NCBI GenBank assembly: GCA_035651755.1
Contig: DASRFA010000001.1
Span: forward strand, 16,742-80,741
DNA: 64,000 nt
Direction: 5' to 3'
Source: DASRFA01 sp035651755
GTDB taxonomy: Bacteria; Desulfobacterota; Binatia; UBA12015
In this document: positions 25,027 through 32,751 of the stretch, one piece after another
Layout of the letters: each line of letters begins with the position of its first letter
How positions within the stretch are numbered: the first letter of the stretch is position 1
The notes under the pieces: model-generated
Told to the model about the DNA's origin: nothing
Seen by the model: the letters and a program-made list of their open reading frames with translations, nothing else
Databases searched by the model: none
Position numbers and translations under genes: made by a program

Positions 25027-26456
25027 CAGCGGGTCTCCTTTGCTCCGCCGGCGGCGCCGAGGAGCTCGCGGACGTCGGTCACGGCGCCCTCGATCGCCGC
25101 CGCGGCCACCATGGCCGGGCTCATGAGGAGCGTCCGGCCGCTCGGGCTCCCCTGCCGTCCCTTGAAGTTGCGGTTGCTCGACGACGCGCAGATCTCGCGG
25201 CCGCGGAGCTTGTCGGGGTTCATCGCGAGGCACATCGAGCAGCCCGGAAGGCGCCACTCGAAGCCGGCGGACCGGAACACCTCGTCGAGGCCTTCCGCCT
25301 CCGCCGCGCGCGCGACCGCCTGCGAGCCCGGGACGACGAGCGCGCGGACGCCCGCCCGCACCTTGCCGAGGCGCGCGACCTTCGCGGCCTCGCGCAGGTC
25401 GGAGAGCCGGCCGTTCGTGCACGATCCGATGAATGCGACGTCGATCTTCGTACCGGCGATCCGGTCGCCGGCGCGCAGGCCCATGTACTCGTACGCGTCC
25501 TCGACCACGGACCGCTCGTCCGCGGTGAAGTCGCCGGTCGCGGGCACGCGCTGGTCGACCCCGATCGCCTGGCCGGGATTGATGCCCCACGTGACGGTCG
25601 GCGAGATGTCGGATCCGGCGAGCTCGACGACGTCGTCGTACGCGGCGTCGGCGTCGGACGCCATCGAGAGCCACCAGCTCGCAGCCTTCTCGAACGCGTC
25701 GCCCTGCGGCGCGAACTCGCGCCCGCGCAGGTAGTCGACCGTCGTGCGATCGGGGTTCACGTAGCCGAGGCGCGCGCCGCCCTCGATCGACATGTTGCAG
25801 ACGGTCATCCGCTCTTCCATCGACATCGCTTCGAAGACCGGGCCCGCGTACTCGTACGCGAAGCCGACGCCGCCCTTGACGCCGAGGCGACGGATGACGT
25901 GCAGGATCACGTCCTTCGCGTAGACGCCGGGCGCGAGCCGACCGCCGACGGCGATGCGCCGGAGCTTCGGGCGCTGGATCGCGAGGCACTGGCTCGCGAG
26001 CACGTCGCGCACCTGGCTCGTCCCGATGCCGAACGCGACGGCGCCGAACGCGCCGTGCGTGCTCGTGTGGCTGTCGCCGCAGGCGATCGTCATCCCCGGC
26101 TGCGTCAAGCCGAGCTCGGGGCCGATGACGTGGACGATCCCCTGGTGGCCGGTATCGGGGCCGAAGAACCGGATCCCGAACTCGCGGCAGTTCTTCTCGA
26201 TCGCCGACATCATCGTCTCGGCCTGGCCGTCGGCGAGCGGGCGCGCCTGCGAGTCGGTCGGGATGATGTGGTCGACGGTCGCGAACGTCCGGTCCGGAAA
26301 CGGCACGCCGAGCCCGGCCTCGCGGATCATCGCGAAGGCCTGCGGGCTCGTGACCTCGTGCACGAGGTGGAGCCCGATGAAGAGCTGCGTCTGCCCCGAC
26401 TCGAGCTCGCGCACCGCGTGCAGGTCCCAGACCTTCGCGAGCAGGCTCTTTCCCAT
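25026..26456 (-). CDS. leuC: 3-isopropylmalate dehydratase large subunit
   Basis: A 476-residue LeuC with a 4Fe-4S cluster, catalytic partner of LeuD in leucine biosynthesis. The sequence begins MGKSLLAKVWDLH, has GLHLVHEVTSPQAF, VDHIIPTD, GDSHTSTHGAFGAVAFGIGT, KDVILHVIRRLGVKGG, and the cluster cysteines in GSCTNGRLSDL and PGCSMCLAMN. ATG 26456 gives the normal family N-terminus; the frame stays open further up but adds residues not found in LeuC. It overlaps leuD by ATGA. The pair has no leuA or leuB beside it, which makes the cassette at 0.6-4.5 kb the only candidate for those steps in this window. Confidence 0.95.
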   Translation of the reverse strand: MGKSLLAKVWDLHAVRELESGQTQLFIGLHLVHEVTSPQAFAMIREAGLGVPFPDRTFATVDHIIPTDSQARPLADGQAETMMSAIEKNCREFGIRFFGPDTGHQGIVHVIGPELGLTQPGMTIACGDSHTSTHGAFGAVAFGIGTSQVRDVLASQCLAIQRPKLRRIAVGGRLAPGVYAKDVILHVIRRLGVKGGVGFAYEYAGPVFEAMSMEERMTVCNMSIEGGARLGYVNPDRTTVDYLRGREFAPQGDAFEKAASWWLSMASDADAAYDDVVELAGSDISPTVTWGINPGQAIGVDQRVPATGDFTADERSVVEDAYEYMGLRAGDRIAGTKIDVAFIGSCTNGRLSDLREAAKVARLGKVRAGVRALVVPGSQAVARAAEAEGLDEVFRSAGFEWRLPGCSMCLAMNPDKLRGREICASSSNRNFKGRQGSPSGRTLLMSPAMVAAAAIEGAVTDVRELLGAAGGAKETR

Positions 26457-26551
26457 GCCCACTTCGATACCGAACCGCCCCACCGCCTGCACGGGCGAGA
26501 TGCCGGCGTCCCGGCTCGCCGCACGGCGCTGCGCCCGGCGAATGCGGCCGG

Positions 26552-26938
26552 TCAGCGCTCGGGCTCGAGCTCGTTCGTCACGCGGCCCGGGCCGGCGACG
26601 GCGACCGCCTTCGCAGCGATGGACTCGCGCTCGGCCCCGCTCGCGACCGGGCCGCGGAGCGTGACCTGCCCGGCGACCGTGATGATCTTGACGTTCCGAC
26701 CGGCGGTGGAGATCGCCCCGTCAGCGACGATCGCCTGGCGAATCCGCTGCGTGAGCCGGAGGTCGCTCGCGGCGTTCGACTGGTCGGACGCGGTCACGCC
26801 GCCGTCGCCTGCGTTGCGCGCGGTGTCGTCGGGGGCGACGCGCTCGGGCGCGGCGCGCCTCGCGTCGTCCGCGCGATCACCGCTGCTGCAGCCAAAGAGA
26901 GACACGGCGAGCGCCGCCGAGACCAGGAGGACCCTCAT
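26552..26938 (-). CDS. BON-domain lipoprotein
   Basis: A 128-residue lipoprotein: signal sequence with lipobox (SAALAVSLFGC), a low-complexity linker, then one BON domain (DLRLTQRIRQAIVADGAIST, NVKIITVAGQVTLRGPV, KAVAVAGPGRVTNEL). OsmY-like BON proteins sit in the periplasm, bind phospholipid and respond to osmotic and envelope stress. It lies 95 bases upstream of leuC on the same strand but is unlikely to be functionally tied to it. The divergent region on its other side, shared with an ElaB-like gene, holds the palindrome at 27078-27094, which may control one or both. Confidence 0.85.
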   Translation of the reverse strand: MRVLLVSAALAVSLFGCSSGDRADDARRAAPERVAPDDTARNAGDGGVTASDQSNAASDLRLTQRIRQAIVADGAISTAGRNVKIITVAGQVTLRGPVASGAERESIAAKAVAVAGPGRVTNELEPER

Positions 26939-27282
26939 GCGATCGTGGCGCCGCGGATCGCCGCGGGCGCGCACCCGACGGTGCGAGCGCCATGCCCTCC
27001 CGAGCGCGCCGCGCCGCGACCGGTCGCTGCGCTCGCGCGCTCGGGCCGGACACTTCTTCTATCCTCGCGACCTCCGCGCTGTAACGTTTACAGCCGGCTG
27101 CCCGCGACGCGGGCGCATCGCCCCGCTCGGCGTCGCACCGGCCGCGCTTCGCGCTCCGGCGTGCGCATGCGGGACGGGGCACGAGCGTTGCAAAGGGATC
27201 GCGCACGGAGCTCGTCGCTCGAGCTCCGCGCGCCGTCGCCTGGTCGGCGGCGGAGTCACCGCAGAATCGCAGGAGGTGCTTC
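26939..27282. other. Divergent intergenic region of 344 bp
   Basis: It lies between the BON lipoprotein gene and the ElaB-like gene, and should hold both promoters. The only clear structure is the palindrome at 27078-27094. No small reading frame with convincing composition was seen. AGGAGGTG just before 27283 is a strong ribosome-binding site for the ElaB-like gene. Confidence 0.6.
27078..27094. promoter_or_regulatory. Palindrome with GTAACGTTTACA core, possible operator
   Basis: Seven bases (GCTGTAA) are repeated in inverted form (TTACAGC) around a 3-base centre, in the gap between the BON and ElaB-like genes. Related TGTAA(A)CG strings occur in three other intergenic gaps, near 21074, 35330 and 57546. 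Confidence 0.4.
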
Positions 27283-27732
27283 ATGGCGAACGAGTTCGAT
27301 CGCGCGGCGGGGCGCGAAGCCGGAAGGGAATTCGGCGAGCGCGCCGGCGAGATGGCCGGACGCGCGGCGGAGACGCTGCGCGATGCGGCGCGAAACGCGT
27401 CGGATACCGCACGACAGGCGACGGGAGCGGCCGGCGAGCGGCTGCGCGACGCGGCGAGCGACCTCCGCGAGCGCGTCGCGATCCCGGACAGCCTCGCCGG
27501 CGCCGCGACCGCGGCCCGCGAGACCTTCGAGGAAGGCGTGAATCGGCTGCGCGAGACCGACTTCGAGTCGCTCCGCGCGGGGACGGTCGATTGGGTCCGG
27601 AAGAACCCGGTCGAGGCGCTCCTCCTCGGCCTCGGCGTCGGCATCCTGCTCGGCACGTTCATGCGGTCGACTCGCAAGACCGAGCTGACCGACCGCGTCG
27701 CCGCAGGCGGGCGCTGGCTCGCCGGACGTTGA
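27283..27732 (+). CDS. ElaB/YqjD-like (DUF883-type) membrane-anchored protein
   Basis: A 149-residue protein: long charged, Ala/Arg-rich helix or coiled coil (residues 1-105, EMAGRAAETLRDAARNASDTA) and one C-terminal membrane anchor preceded by VDWVRKNPVEALLLGLGVGILLG, the pattern of the ElaB/YqjD/DUF883 family. In E. coli these inner-membrane proteins bind ribosomes in stationary phase. ATG 27283 has AGGAGGTG at ideal spacing. Followed by two tandem hairpins that should end the transcript. Neighbour to a BON stress protein across a palindrome-bearing region, which suggests stress-linked expression by inference. Confidence 0.75.
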   Translation: MANEFDRAAGREAGREFGERAGEMAGRAAETLRDAARNASDTARQATGAAGERLRDAASDLRERVAIPDSLAGAATAARETFEEGVNRLRETDFESLRAGTVDWVRKNPVEALLLGLGVGILLGTFMRSTRKTELTDRVAAGGRWLAGR

Positions 27733-27776
27733 ACGAGGGAACGCTTCCCTCGTCCCGTTCGGCAAAGCCGAACGGG
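27733..27776 (+). terminator. Two tandem perfect hairpins after the ElaB-like gene
   Basis: The first is ACGAGGGAA / TTCCCTCGT around CGC (27733-27753). The second is CCCGTTCGGC / GCCGAACGGG around AAA (27754-27776). Both stems are perfect. They run straight into a repeat found again, inverted, at the end of the window. Confidence 0.65.
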
Positions 27777-27807
27777 GCCCCGCTCCTTGCGGGCTCGCTT
27801 CGCTCGC
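27775..27807 (-). repeat. Dispersed 33 bp repeat, copy 1
   Basis: Thirty of 33 bases match the inverted copy at 63968-64000. It follows the double hairpin, so the full unit is probably hairpin plus this tail. It has GCGAGCGAAGCGAGC at one end and GGGGCCC at the other. Confidence 0.7.
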
Positions 27808-27847
27808 TCTCTCTGAGTTGCAACCGCGCTGCCGACGCGCCATAGCT

Positions 27848-27865
27848 GGCTAACGAGTGTTAGCC
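27848..27865. promoter_or_regulatory. Inverted repeat upstream of the amidohydrolase, possible operator
   Basis: GGCTAAC (27848-27854) and GTTAGCC (27859-27865) are perfect inverted copies around GAGT, 30 bases before the GTG start. The size and TAAC/GTTA core suit a TetR-family operator. A hairpin in the leader is the alternative. Confidence 0.4.
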
Positions 27866-27895
27866 GGCGCGGCGCGCCGGCAGCGGAGGTTTGCC

Positions 27896-29134
27896 GTGGC
27901 GACGAGCGGGAACGGAACGCGCGATCGGATCGTCGACGCCGACGGGCACGTCCTCGAGCCGCCGACCGGGATGCTCGAGTTCATGCCGGCGCGCTGGCGC
28001 GAGCACTGCTTCCACATCGAGACCCGCGCCGACGGCAGCGAGTGGCTGCACTTCATGGGGCAGGTCCGGAACGCGAACTACCTCGCCCTCGCCGGCACGG
28101 GCGGGCTCTCGCTCGAGGATCGCCTGCGCGCGCAGCACGGCGAGCTGAAGTACAGCGAGGTCAAGCCCGGCGCGTACCAGCCCGACGCCCGCCTCGCCGA
28201 GATGGCGCTCGACGACATCCAGCAGGCCGTCGTGTACCCGACGATGTTCCTCGGCCTCCCCGGCTTCCCCGACCCGGACTTCGCCGAGGCGCAGGGGAAC
28301 GCCTACAACGAGTGGCTCGCGACCTACTGCCGGCACGCCCCGAGCCGGCTCTTCGGGATCGGCTCGCTCGTCCAGACCGATCTCGACCGCGCGCTCCGGA
28401 TGGCGAAGCGCGCGAAGGAGCTCGGGCACGTCGGCGTCTTCCTCCGCCCGAATCCGTCGGTCGACGGGAAGCACTTCTGCGACCCGGCCTACGACCGCCT
28501 GTGGGGCGCGCTCCAGGACCTCGAGCTCGTGGTCGGCTTCCACCCGTACCTCGCGAACGACATGCCCGGCGCGTGCCGCGACCTCGGCTTCGGGAACTTC
28601 GTCGCGCCCGGCGCGAAGCCGATCTCGAACGAAGGTCTCGCCGACGAGCGCACCGGCGTCATCGCGATCCAGAACATCTTCTTCAGCCAGGCGCTCTCGA
28701 ACCCGTTCGACATGCAGACCGCCCTCACCATGATGATCTGCGGCGGCGTCTTCGAGCGCTTCCCGCGCCTGAAGGTGATCTTCCTCGAGGCGAACGGCGG
28801 CTGGATCGTGCCGTGGCTCGAGCGCCTCGACCACCACTTCGAGATCTTCCCGTGGGACGTGCCGCAGATGAAGAGGAAGCCCTCCGAATACTTCAAGCGG
28901 AACTGCTGGATCTCGTTCGACCCGGACGAGTCGACGCTCCGCTTCACCGCCGAGAGCCCGCTCGTCGGCGCCGATCGCATCATCTGGGCGAGCGACTACC
29001 CGCACCCCGACGCGAAGATCCCGGGCGTCGTCGGCGAGCTGCGGGAGGCGATGCGCGGGCTCGACGACGCCGCGCAGGCGCGCATCCTCGGGTTGAACGC
29101 GATCGAGCTGTACTCGCTGCCGAACGCCGCGTGA
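27896..29134 (+). CDS. Amidohydrolase-2 family (ACMSD-like) metal hydrolase/decarboxylase
   Basis: A 412-residue TIM-barrel protein of the amidohydrolase-2 family. It begins DRIVDADGHVLEPP (a variant of the HxH metal motif), has VVGFHPYLANDMPG, FPRLKVIFLEANGGWIVPWLERLDHH and ends with the metal-binding aspartate in IIWASDYPHPDAKIPG. Family members hydrolyse or decarboxylate aromatic and related small acids; the substrate is not known. The GTG at 27896 is chosen because GGAGG precedes it at good distance and the signature begins at its usual place; the frame stays open up to 27857. Likely controlled through the inverted repeat 30 bases upstream. Confidence 0.85.
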   Translation: MATSGNGTRDRIVDADGHVLEPPTGMLEFMPARWREHCFHIETRADGSEWLHFMGQVRNANYLALAGTGGLSLEDRLRAQHGELKYSEVKPGAYQPDARLAEMALDDIQQAVVYPTMFLGLPGFPDPDFAEAQGNAYNEWLATYCRHAPSRLFGIGSLVQTDLDRALRMAKRAKELGHVGVFLRPNPSVDGKHFCDPAYDRLWGALQDLELVVGFHPYLANDMPGACRDLGFGNFVAPGAKPISNEGLADERTGVIAIQNIFFSQALSNPFDMQTALTMMICGGVFERFPRLKVIFLEANGGWIVPWLERLDHHFEIFPWDVPQMKRKPSEYFKRNCWISFDPDESTLRFTAESPLVGADRIIWASDYPHPDAKIPGVVGELREAMRGLDDAAQARILGLNAIELYSLPNAA

Positions 29135-29226
29135 GCGGGCAGAGCGCCGCGCGGGAGGCGCGCGCGGCGCTCGGAGGCGCGGCGCGCGTTGAACGGAACG
29201 CGGCGCAGCCGCATGCTGAAGGCGGC

Positions 29227-29850
29227 ATGTCGAGCCTCGCGGACGACATCGTCGCCGTCGGCGGCGACCTCGACCCGGACACGCTCTTGTACGCGTACCG
29301 GCGCGGCGTCTTCCCGTGGCCGGCGGAGGGCCTGCCGCTGCTCTGGTACTGCCCGCGGCGCCGCGCGATCCTCGAGCTCGCGAGCGTGCACGTCGGGCGA
29401 TCGCTGGCGCGCGAGCGCCGGCGAAGCGCGCTCCGCTTCACGATCGATCGCGCGTTCCCGGAGGTGATCGCGGGCTGCGCGGAGACGCCGCGGCCGGGCC
29501 AGTCGGGTACGTGGATCACGCCCGCGATGATCGAGGCCTACACCCGGCTGCACGAGCTCGGCTTCGCGCACAGCGTCGAGGCGTGGGACGGCGCAGAGCT
29601 CGCCGGCGGCATCTACGGCGTCGCGATCGACGGCGCGTTCGCGGCCGAGAGCATGTTCCGACGCCGCGACTCGGCGTCGAAGCTCGCCCTCCTCCACCTC
29701 GTCGACCACCTGCGCGACCGCGGCCTCGACTGGATCGACATCCAGGTGATGACGCCCCACATGGAGCGCCTGGGCGCGATCGAGGTCCCGCGCGCCCAGT
29801 TCATGCGCCGCCTCGGGGAAACGCGCCGGCGCGGCCTACGGCTGTTTTGA
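29227..29850 (+). CDS. aat: Leucyl/phenylalanyl-tRNA--protein transferase
   Basis: A 207-residue Aat, which transfers Leu or Phe from tRNA to the N-terminal Arg or Lys of proteins so that ClpS/ClpAP can degrade them (N-degron pathway). It shows VAVGGDLDPDTLLYAYRRGVFPWP, LLWYCPRRRAIL, SGTWITPAMIEAYTRLHELGFAHSVEAWDG, GGIYGVAIDGAFAAESMF and DIQVMTPHMERLGA, nearly the whole signature set. It is about 20 residues shorter than E. coli Aat at the N-terminus, where the family varies. ATG 29227 is used. It is 92 bases after the amidohydrolase and converges on sixA. No clpS or clpA is in the window. Confidence 0.92.
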   Translation: MSSLADDIVAVGGDLDPDTLLYAYRRGVFPWPAEGLPLLWYCPRRRAILELASVHVGRSLARERRRSALRFTIDRAFPEVIAGCAETPRPGQSGTWITPAMIEAYTRLHELGFAHSVEAWDGAELAGGIYGVAIDGAFAAESMFRRRDSASKLALLHLVDHLRDRGLDWIDIQVMTPHMERLGAIEVPRAQFMRRLGETRRRGLRLF

Positions 29851-29881
29851 GACGAGCGGATCCCTCCCCTCGCCGCGACCC

Positions 29882-30388
29882 TCAGCCGTCGCCCATCGCC
29901 CCGAGCTGGTCGGCCGTCAAGAACCAGTCGAGGGTCGCCCGACCCTCCGGCGGCAGCATTCCGGCCATGAGACACGCGACCGCGCCCTTCCGGAACCGCA
30001 CCGCGAGGCCGTCGCGCGATCCCGTGAGCCAGGCCGCGACGATCTGCCCGAGGTCGGGCTCGTGGCCGACGAGCATGAGCGCGTCGTCCGGCGAGCGCTG
30101 CTCGACGACGGCCGCGACCTCGCGCGGGTCCGCGCCGGAGGCCAGCGGCGGGCAGAGCTCGATCGGCACGTTCAGCTCGGCGGCGAGGATCTCCGCCGTC
30201 TCGCGCGCGCGGACGAGCGGGCTCGTGAGGATCGCCGCCGGCCTCACCTCGAGGACCGCGAGGCCGCGCGCGGCGCGCTTCATCTTCTTCCGGCCCTCGC
30301 GCGTCAGGGCGCGGTCGGCGTCGCGGCCGGACGCGGCGCGATCCTCGGCGATCGCGTGCCGGACGACGAAGATGCGGCGCTCCGCCAC
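29882..30388 (-). CDS. sixA: Phosphohistidine phosphatase SixA-like
   Basis: A 168-residue histidine-phosphatase protein. It begins RRIFVVRHAIAED with the catalytic RH, then LTREGRKKMKRAARGL, ILTSPLVRARETAEIL and MLVGHEPDLGQIVAAWL with the second histidine, a full SixA set. SixA removes phosphate from phosphohistidine on HPt domains and on PTS-Ntr proteins. Start is GTG 30388 for lack of an ATG. The gene is convergent with aat and divergent from a PadR-type regulator, with 157 bases between. The kinases and HPt domains at 44.7-52.8 kb are possible substrates, by inference only. Confidence 0.85.
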   Translation of the reverse strand: MAERRIFVVRHAIAEDRAASGRDADRALTREGRKKMKRAARGLAVLEVRPAAILTSPLVRARETAEILAAELNVPIELCPPLASGADPREVAAVVEQRSPDDALMLVGHEPDLGQIVAAWLTGSRDGLAVRFRKGAVACLMAGMLPPEGRATLDWFLTADQLGAMGDG

Positions 30389-30545
30389 GATCAGCGCCCG
30401 CCCCGCGCCGACGTCGCGGCGGGCCGCGACACGCCGTCGCGCGCCCGCCCTTCGGTCGTCTCGGATCTTGTGCGCGATTGCATTTCCTTCGTCACGCGCT
30501 CCCTCGGCGCTTGCGGACGGCGGCCGGACGGGCCAGCGAAGATGC

Positions 30546-31079
30546 ATGGTCGTCGCGACCGCGATCCTCGCCATCCTGCGCGACGGGCCGACGCACGGCT
30601 ATGCGCTCCGGTCCGAGCTCCGTGAGCGCCTCGGCCTCGTCTGGCCCGTCAACCAGGGCCAAGTCTATTCGACCCTCGCGCGCCTCGCCAGGGACGGGCT
30701 CGTCGCGACGTTTCCGCCGAGCGGCTCGGGCGGACGGCGCCCGAGCGGTACGCGCTACGCGCTGACGCGAGCCGGCGAGCGCCGGCTCGAGCGCGCGCTG
30801 CGAGCGCCGGTCGGGCTCGCGCCCGCGCGCGGCGACGCGGACCAGAAGATCGCGATCGCGTTCGCGCGCGGCGACCGCGCCCTCCTCCGCGCGGTGCTCG
30901 AGCGCGAGCACGCGGCGTGCCTCGCGCTGCTCGAGACCTGCCGCGGCCACGCGCGTACGGTCGCGCGCGGCGCGAGCGGCGCGTCGCTCGCGCACGCTTC
31001 AGCGATCGCGCTCCTCGCAGCGGACGCGGAGTGCCTGGCGGTCGCAGCGCGCGACCTCGCGGCCGAGCACGCGAGCTGA
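30546..31079 (+). CDS. PadR-family transcriptional regulator
   Basis: A 177-residue regulator with a PadR winged helix at residues 1-85: VVATAILAILRDGPTHGYALRSELRERLG, VNQGQVYSTLARLARDGLVA and RYALTRAGERRLERAL. The helical C-terminal half (about 90-177) is the dimer part. PadR proteins mostly repress detoxification or transport genes and often their own. It is divergent from sixA and ends 3 bases before the stop of a convergent epoxide hydrolase. Its target cannot be told from the sequence; no clear inverted repeat was noticed in the 157-base upstream gap. Confidence 0.85.
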   Translation: MVVATAILAILRDGPTHGYALRSELRERLGLVWPVNQGQVYSTLARLARDGLVATFPPSGSGGRRPSGTRYALTRAGERRLERALRAPVGLAPARGDADQKIAIAFARGDRALLRAVLEREHAACLALLETCRGHARTVARGASGASLAHASAIALLAADAECLAVAARDLAAEHAS

Positions 31080-31082
31080 CGG

Positions 31083-32066
31083 TCAGCCGGCGCGCGCGGG
31101 GAAGCGCCGGTGAAGCCAGTCGATCATGATCCGGTTCAGCTCGTCGGGCTTCTCCTGCTGGGTCCAGTGACCGCAGCGCTCGATCAGCCGGATCTCGAGA
31201 TCGGGGACGACGCCCTCCATCGCCGCGGCCATCTCGGGACGCAGCACCGGATCCCACTCGGCGGTGACCATGAGCGAGGGCACCTCGATGCGCGCGTCCG
31301 CGAGGTGCGCCGTCGTCTCCCAGTTGCGGTCCATGTTCCGGTACCAGTTGATGCCGCCGGTGAAGCCCGTCCGCTGGAACGCGGCCGCGTAGACCGCGAG
31401 CTCGTCCTCGTCGAGGAGCGGCTCGCCGGTCGCCTCCTCGCTGTCCACGAGGTCGACCATGTTCGGCATGCGGAAGCCCGGCTCCGCCATGCGCGCGAGC
31501 ACGTTCTCGGTCGGCACGCCCGACCGCATGAGCTGCGTGAAGACGCGCCGGACGTCGCGCGCGAGGCCGGCGTCGGCGACGCCCGGCTGCTGGAAGTGCA
31601 CGACGTAGTAGTTGTCGCCGAAGATCGCGCGCATCATCTGGACGGGGGGCGCGGGCGAGCGGGGAAATGCCGGCGTGTTGACGCCGATCACGCCGGCAGT
31701 GCGCGCCGGGTGGAGGAGCGGCATCTGCCACACGATGAGGCCGCCCCAGTCGTGGCCGGCGAAGATTGCGCGCTCGACGTCGAGCGCGTCGAGCAGCCCG
31801 ACGAGATCGCCCGTCAGGTGGTGGATGTCGTAGGAGGCGACGTCGGCGGGGCGGTCGGTGTCGCCGTAGCCGCGCTGGTCGGGCGCGATCGCGCGGTAGC
31901 CCGCCGCCGCGAGCGCCGGGATCTGGTGTCGCCACGAGTACGCGAGCTCCGGGAAGCCGTGGCAGAGGACGACCGCGGGACCGCTCCCCTGCTCCGTCAC
32001 CGCCATTCGGATGCCGTTCGTCTCGACCACGTGGCGACGCGCTTCTGCGAGCGGGTTCTGCGACAT
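31083..32066 (-). CDS. Alpha/beta hydrolase, epoxide hydrolase-like
   Basis: A 327-residue soluble alpha/beta hydrolase with epoxide hydrolase features: HGFPELAYSWRHQIPALAAAGYRAIAPDQRGYGDTDRP, the nucleophile in AIFAGHDWGGLIVW (Asp), a cap-domain tyrosine in GGINWYRNMDRNW, and the catalytic His in CGHWTQQEKPDELN. The HGFPE oxyanion motif plus GHDWGG is typical of soluble epoxide hydrolases, which add water to epoxides to give diols; haloalkane dehalogenases and fluoroacetate dehalogenases are close relatives. ATG 32066. Divergent from the exported flavin-barrel protein with 76 bases between. Confidence 0.85.
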   Translation of the reverse strand: MSQNPLAEARRHVVETNGIRMAVTEQGSGPAVVLCHGFPELAYSWRHQIPALAAAGYRAIAPDQRGYGDTDRPADVASYDIHHLTGDLVGLLDALDVERAIFAGHDWGGLIVWQMPLLHPARTAGVIGVNTPAFPRSPAPPVQMMRAIFGDNYYVVHFQQPGVADAGLARDVRRVFTQLMRSGVPTENVLARMAEPGFRMPNMVDLVDSEEATGEPLLDEDELAVYAAAFQRTGFTGGINWYRNMDRNWETTAHLADARIEVPSLMVTAEWDPVLRPEMAAAMEGVVPDLEIRLIERCGHWTQQEKPDELNRIMIDWLHRRFPARAG

Positions 32067-32142
32067 GGCGCCGACCGTTGCAGGGAAGCTCAGCCGTCGC
32101 AAGGCGTTTGCGCCCGCGGCGCCCGGAGGACAACCTCGCGCC

Positions 32143-32739
32143 ATGGCCCGATCGCAAGACCATCGATCTCGCGTCATCCTGTCGGTCGCGCTGGCGTGCG
32201 CGGTCGCCGTCGGATGCGCGGCCGTCCGAGCCGCGCATGCCGACGAGCCGCCACGGCCGACCGCGACCGCCGCCTCCGCGCCGCGAGCGCAAGGCGCGAG
32301 CGACGCCGCCGCGACCCTCGGCCCGAGCGAGCGCGCGCTCCTCGAGAAGTCGCCCTTCGTCTACATCTCGAGCACGCGGAAGGACGGGAGCCTGAGCAAG
32401 CAGGCGGAGATCTGGTTCACGTTCGCGGACGGCTCGGTCTGGGTCGCGTCCGCCCCGACCGCGTGGCGCGTCAAGCGGATCAAGTGGCACCGCCCGATGG
32501 CGACGATCTGGATCGGCACCCGCGACGGCCCGTCGTTCCGGGCGCGCGGCGAGATCGTGTCCGACCCCAAGCGCTACGACCAGCTCTGCGACGCGTTCGC
32601 CGTCAAGTATCCCGACCGCTGGCCGCGCTGGGAGAAGTCGTTCCGCGAGGGCTTGCGGTCCGGAGAGCGCGTGCTGATCCGCTACGTCCCGGTCGCGGAA
32701 GGGGCCGGAGGTGCCGCCGCGCCCGCGGCCCCGCGCTGA
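32143..32739 (+). CDS. Exported pyridoxamine-phosphate-oxidase-like split-barrel protein
   Basis: A 198-residue protein with a signal sequence (VILSVALACAVAVGC, a possible lipobox, or cleavage at AHADE) followed by a PNPOx-like split barrel: LLEKSPFVYISSTRKDGSLSK, EIWFTFADGSVWVAS, RVKRIKWHRPMATIWIG and ARGEIVSD. Split barrels usually bind FMN or F420 in the cytoplasm and act on small molecules, so an exported one is unusual. GGAGGA is present but 12 bases from ATG 32143. Function unknown beyond the fold. It converges on the SRAP gene with 12 bases between and is divergent from the epoxide hydrolase. Confidence 0.7.
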   Translation: MARSQDHRSRVILSVALACAVAVGCAAVRAAHADEPPRPTATAASAPRAQGASDAAATLGPSERALLEKSPFVYISSTRKDGSLSKQAEIWFTFADGSVWVASAPTAWRVKRIKWHRPMATIWIGTRDGPSFRARGEIVSDPKRYDQLCDAFAVKYPDRWPRWEKSFREGLRSGERVLIRYVPVAEGAGGAAAPAAPR

Positions 32740-32751
32740 TTCGCCGAAGGT

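Noticed and set aside
26457..26492. Longer leuC start at 26492
   Set aside because: LeuC proteins begin with a short MGKSLL-type N-terminus, matched by ATG 26456.
28042..29226. Long upstream extension of the aat frame through the amidohydrolase gene
   Set aside because: It overlaps a well-supported gene in another frame and is Arg-rich without motifs; ATG 29227 gives the normal Aat start region.
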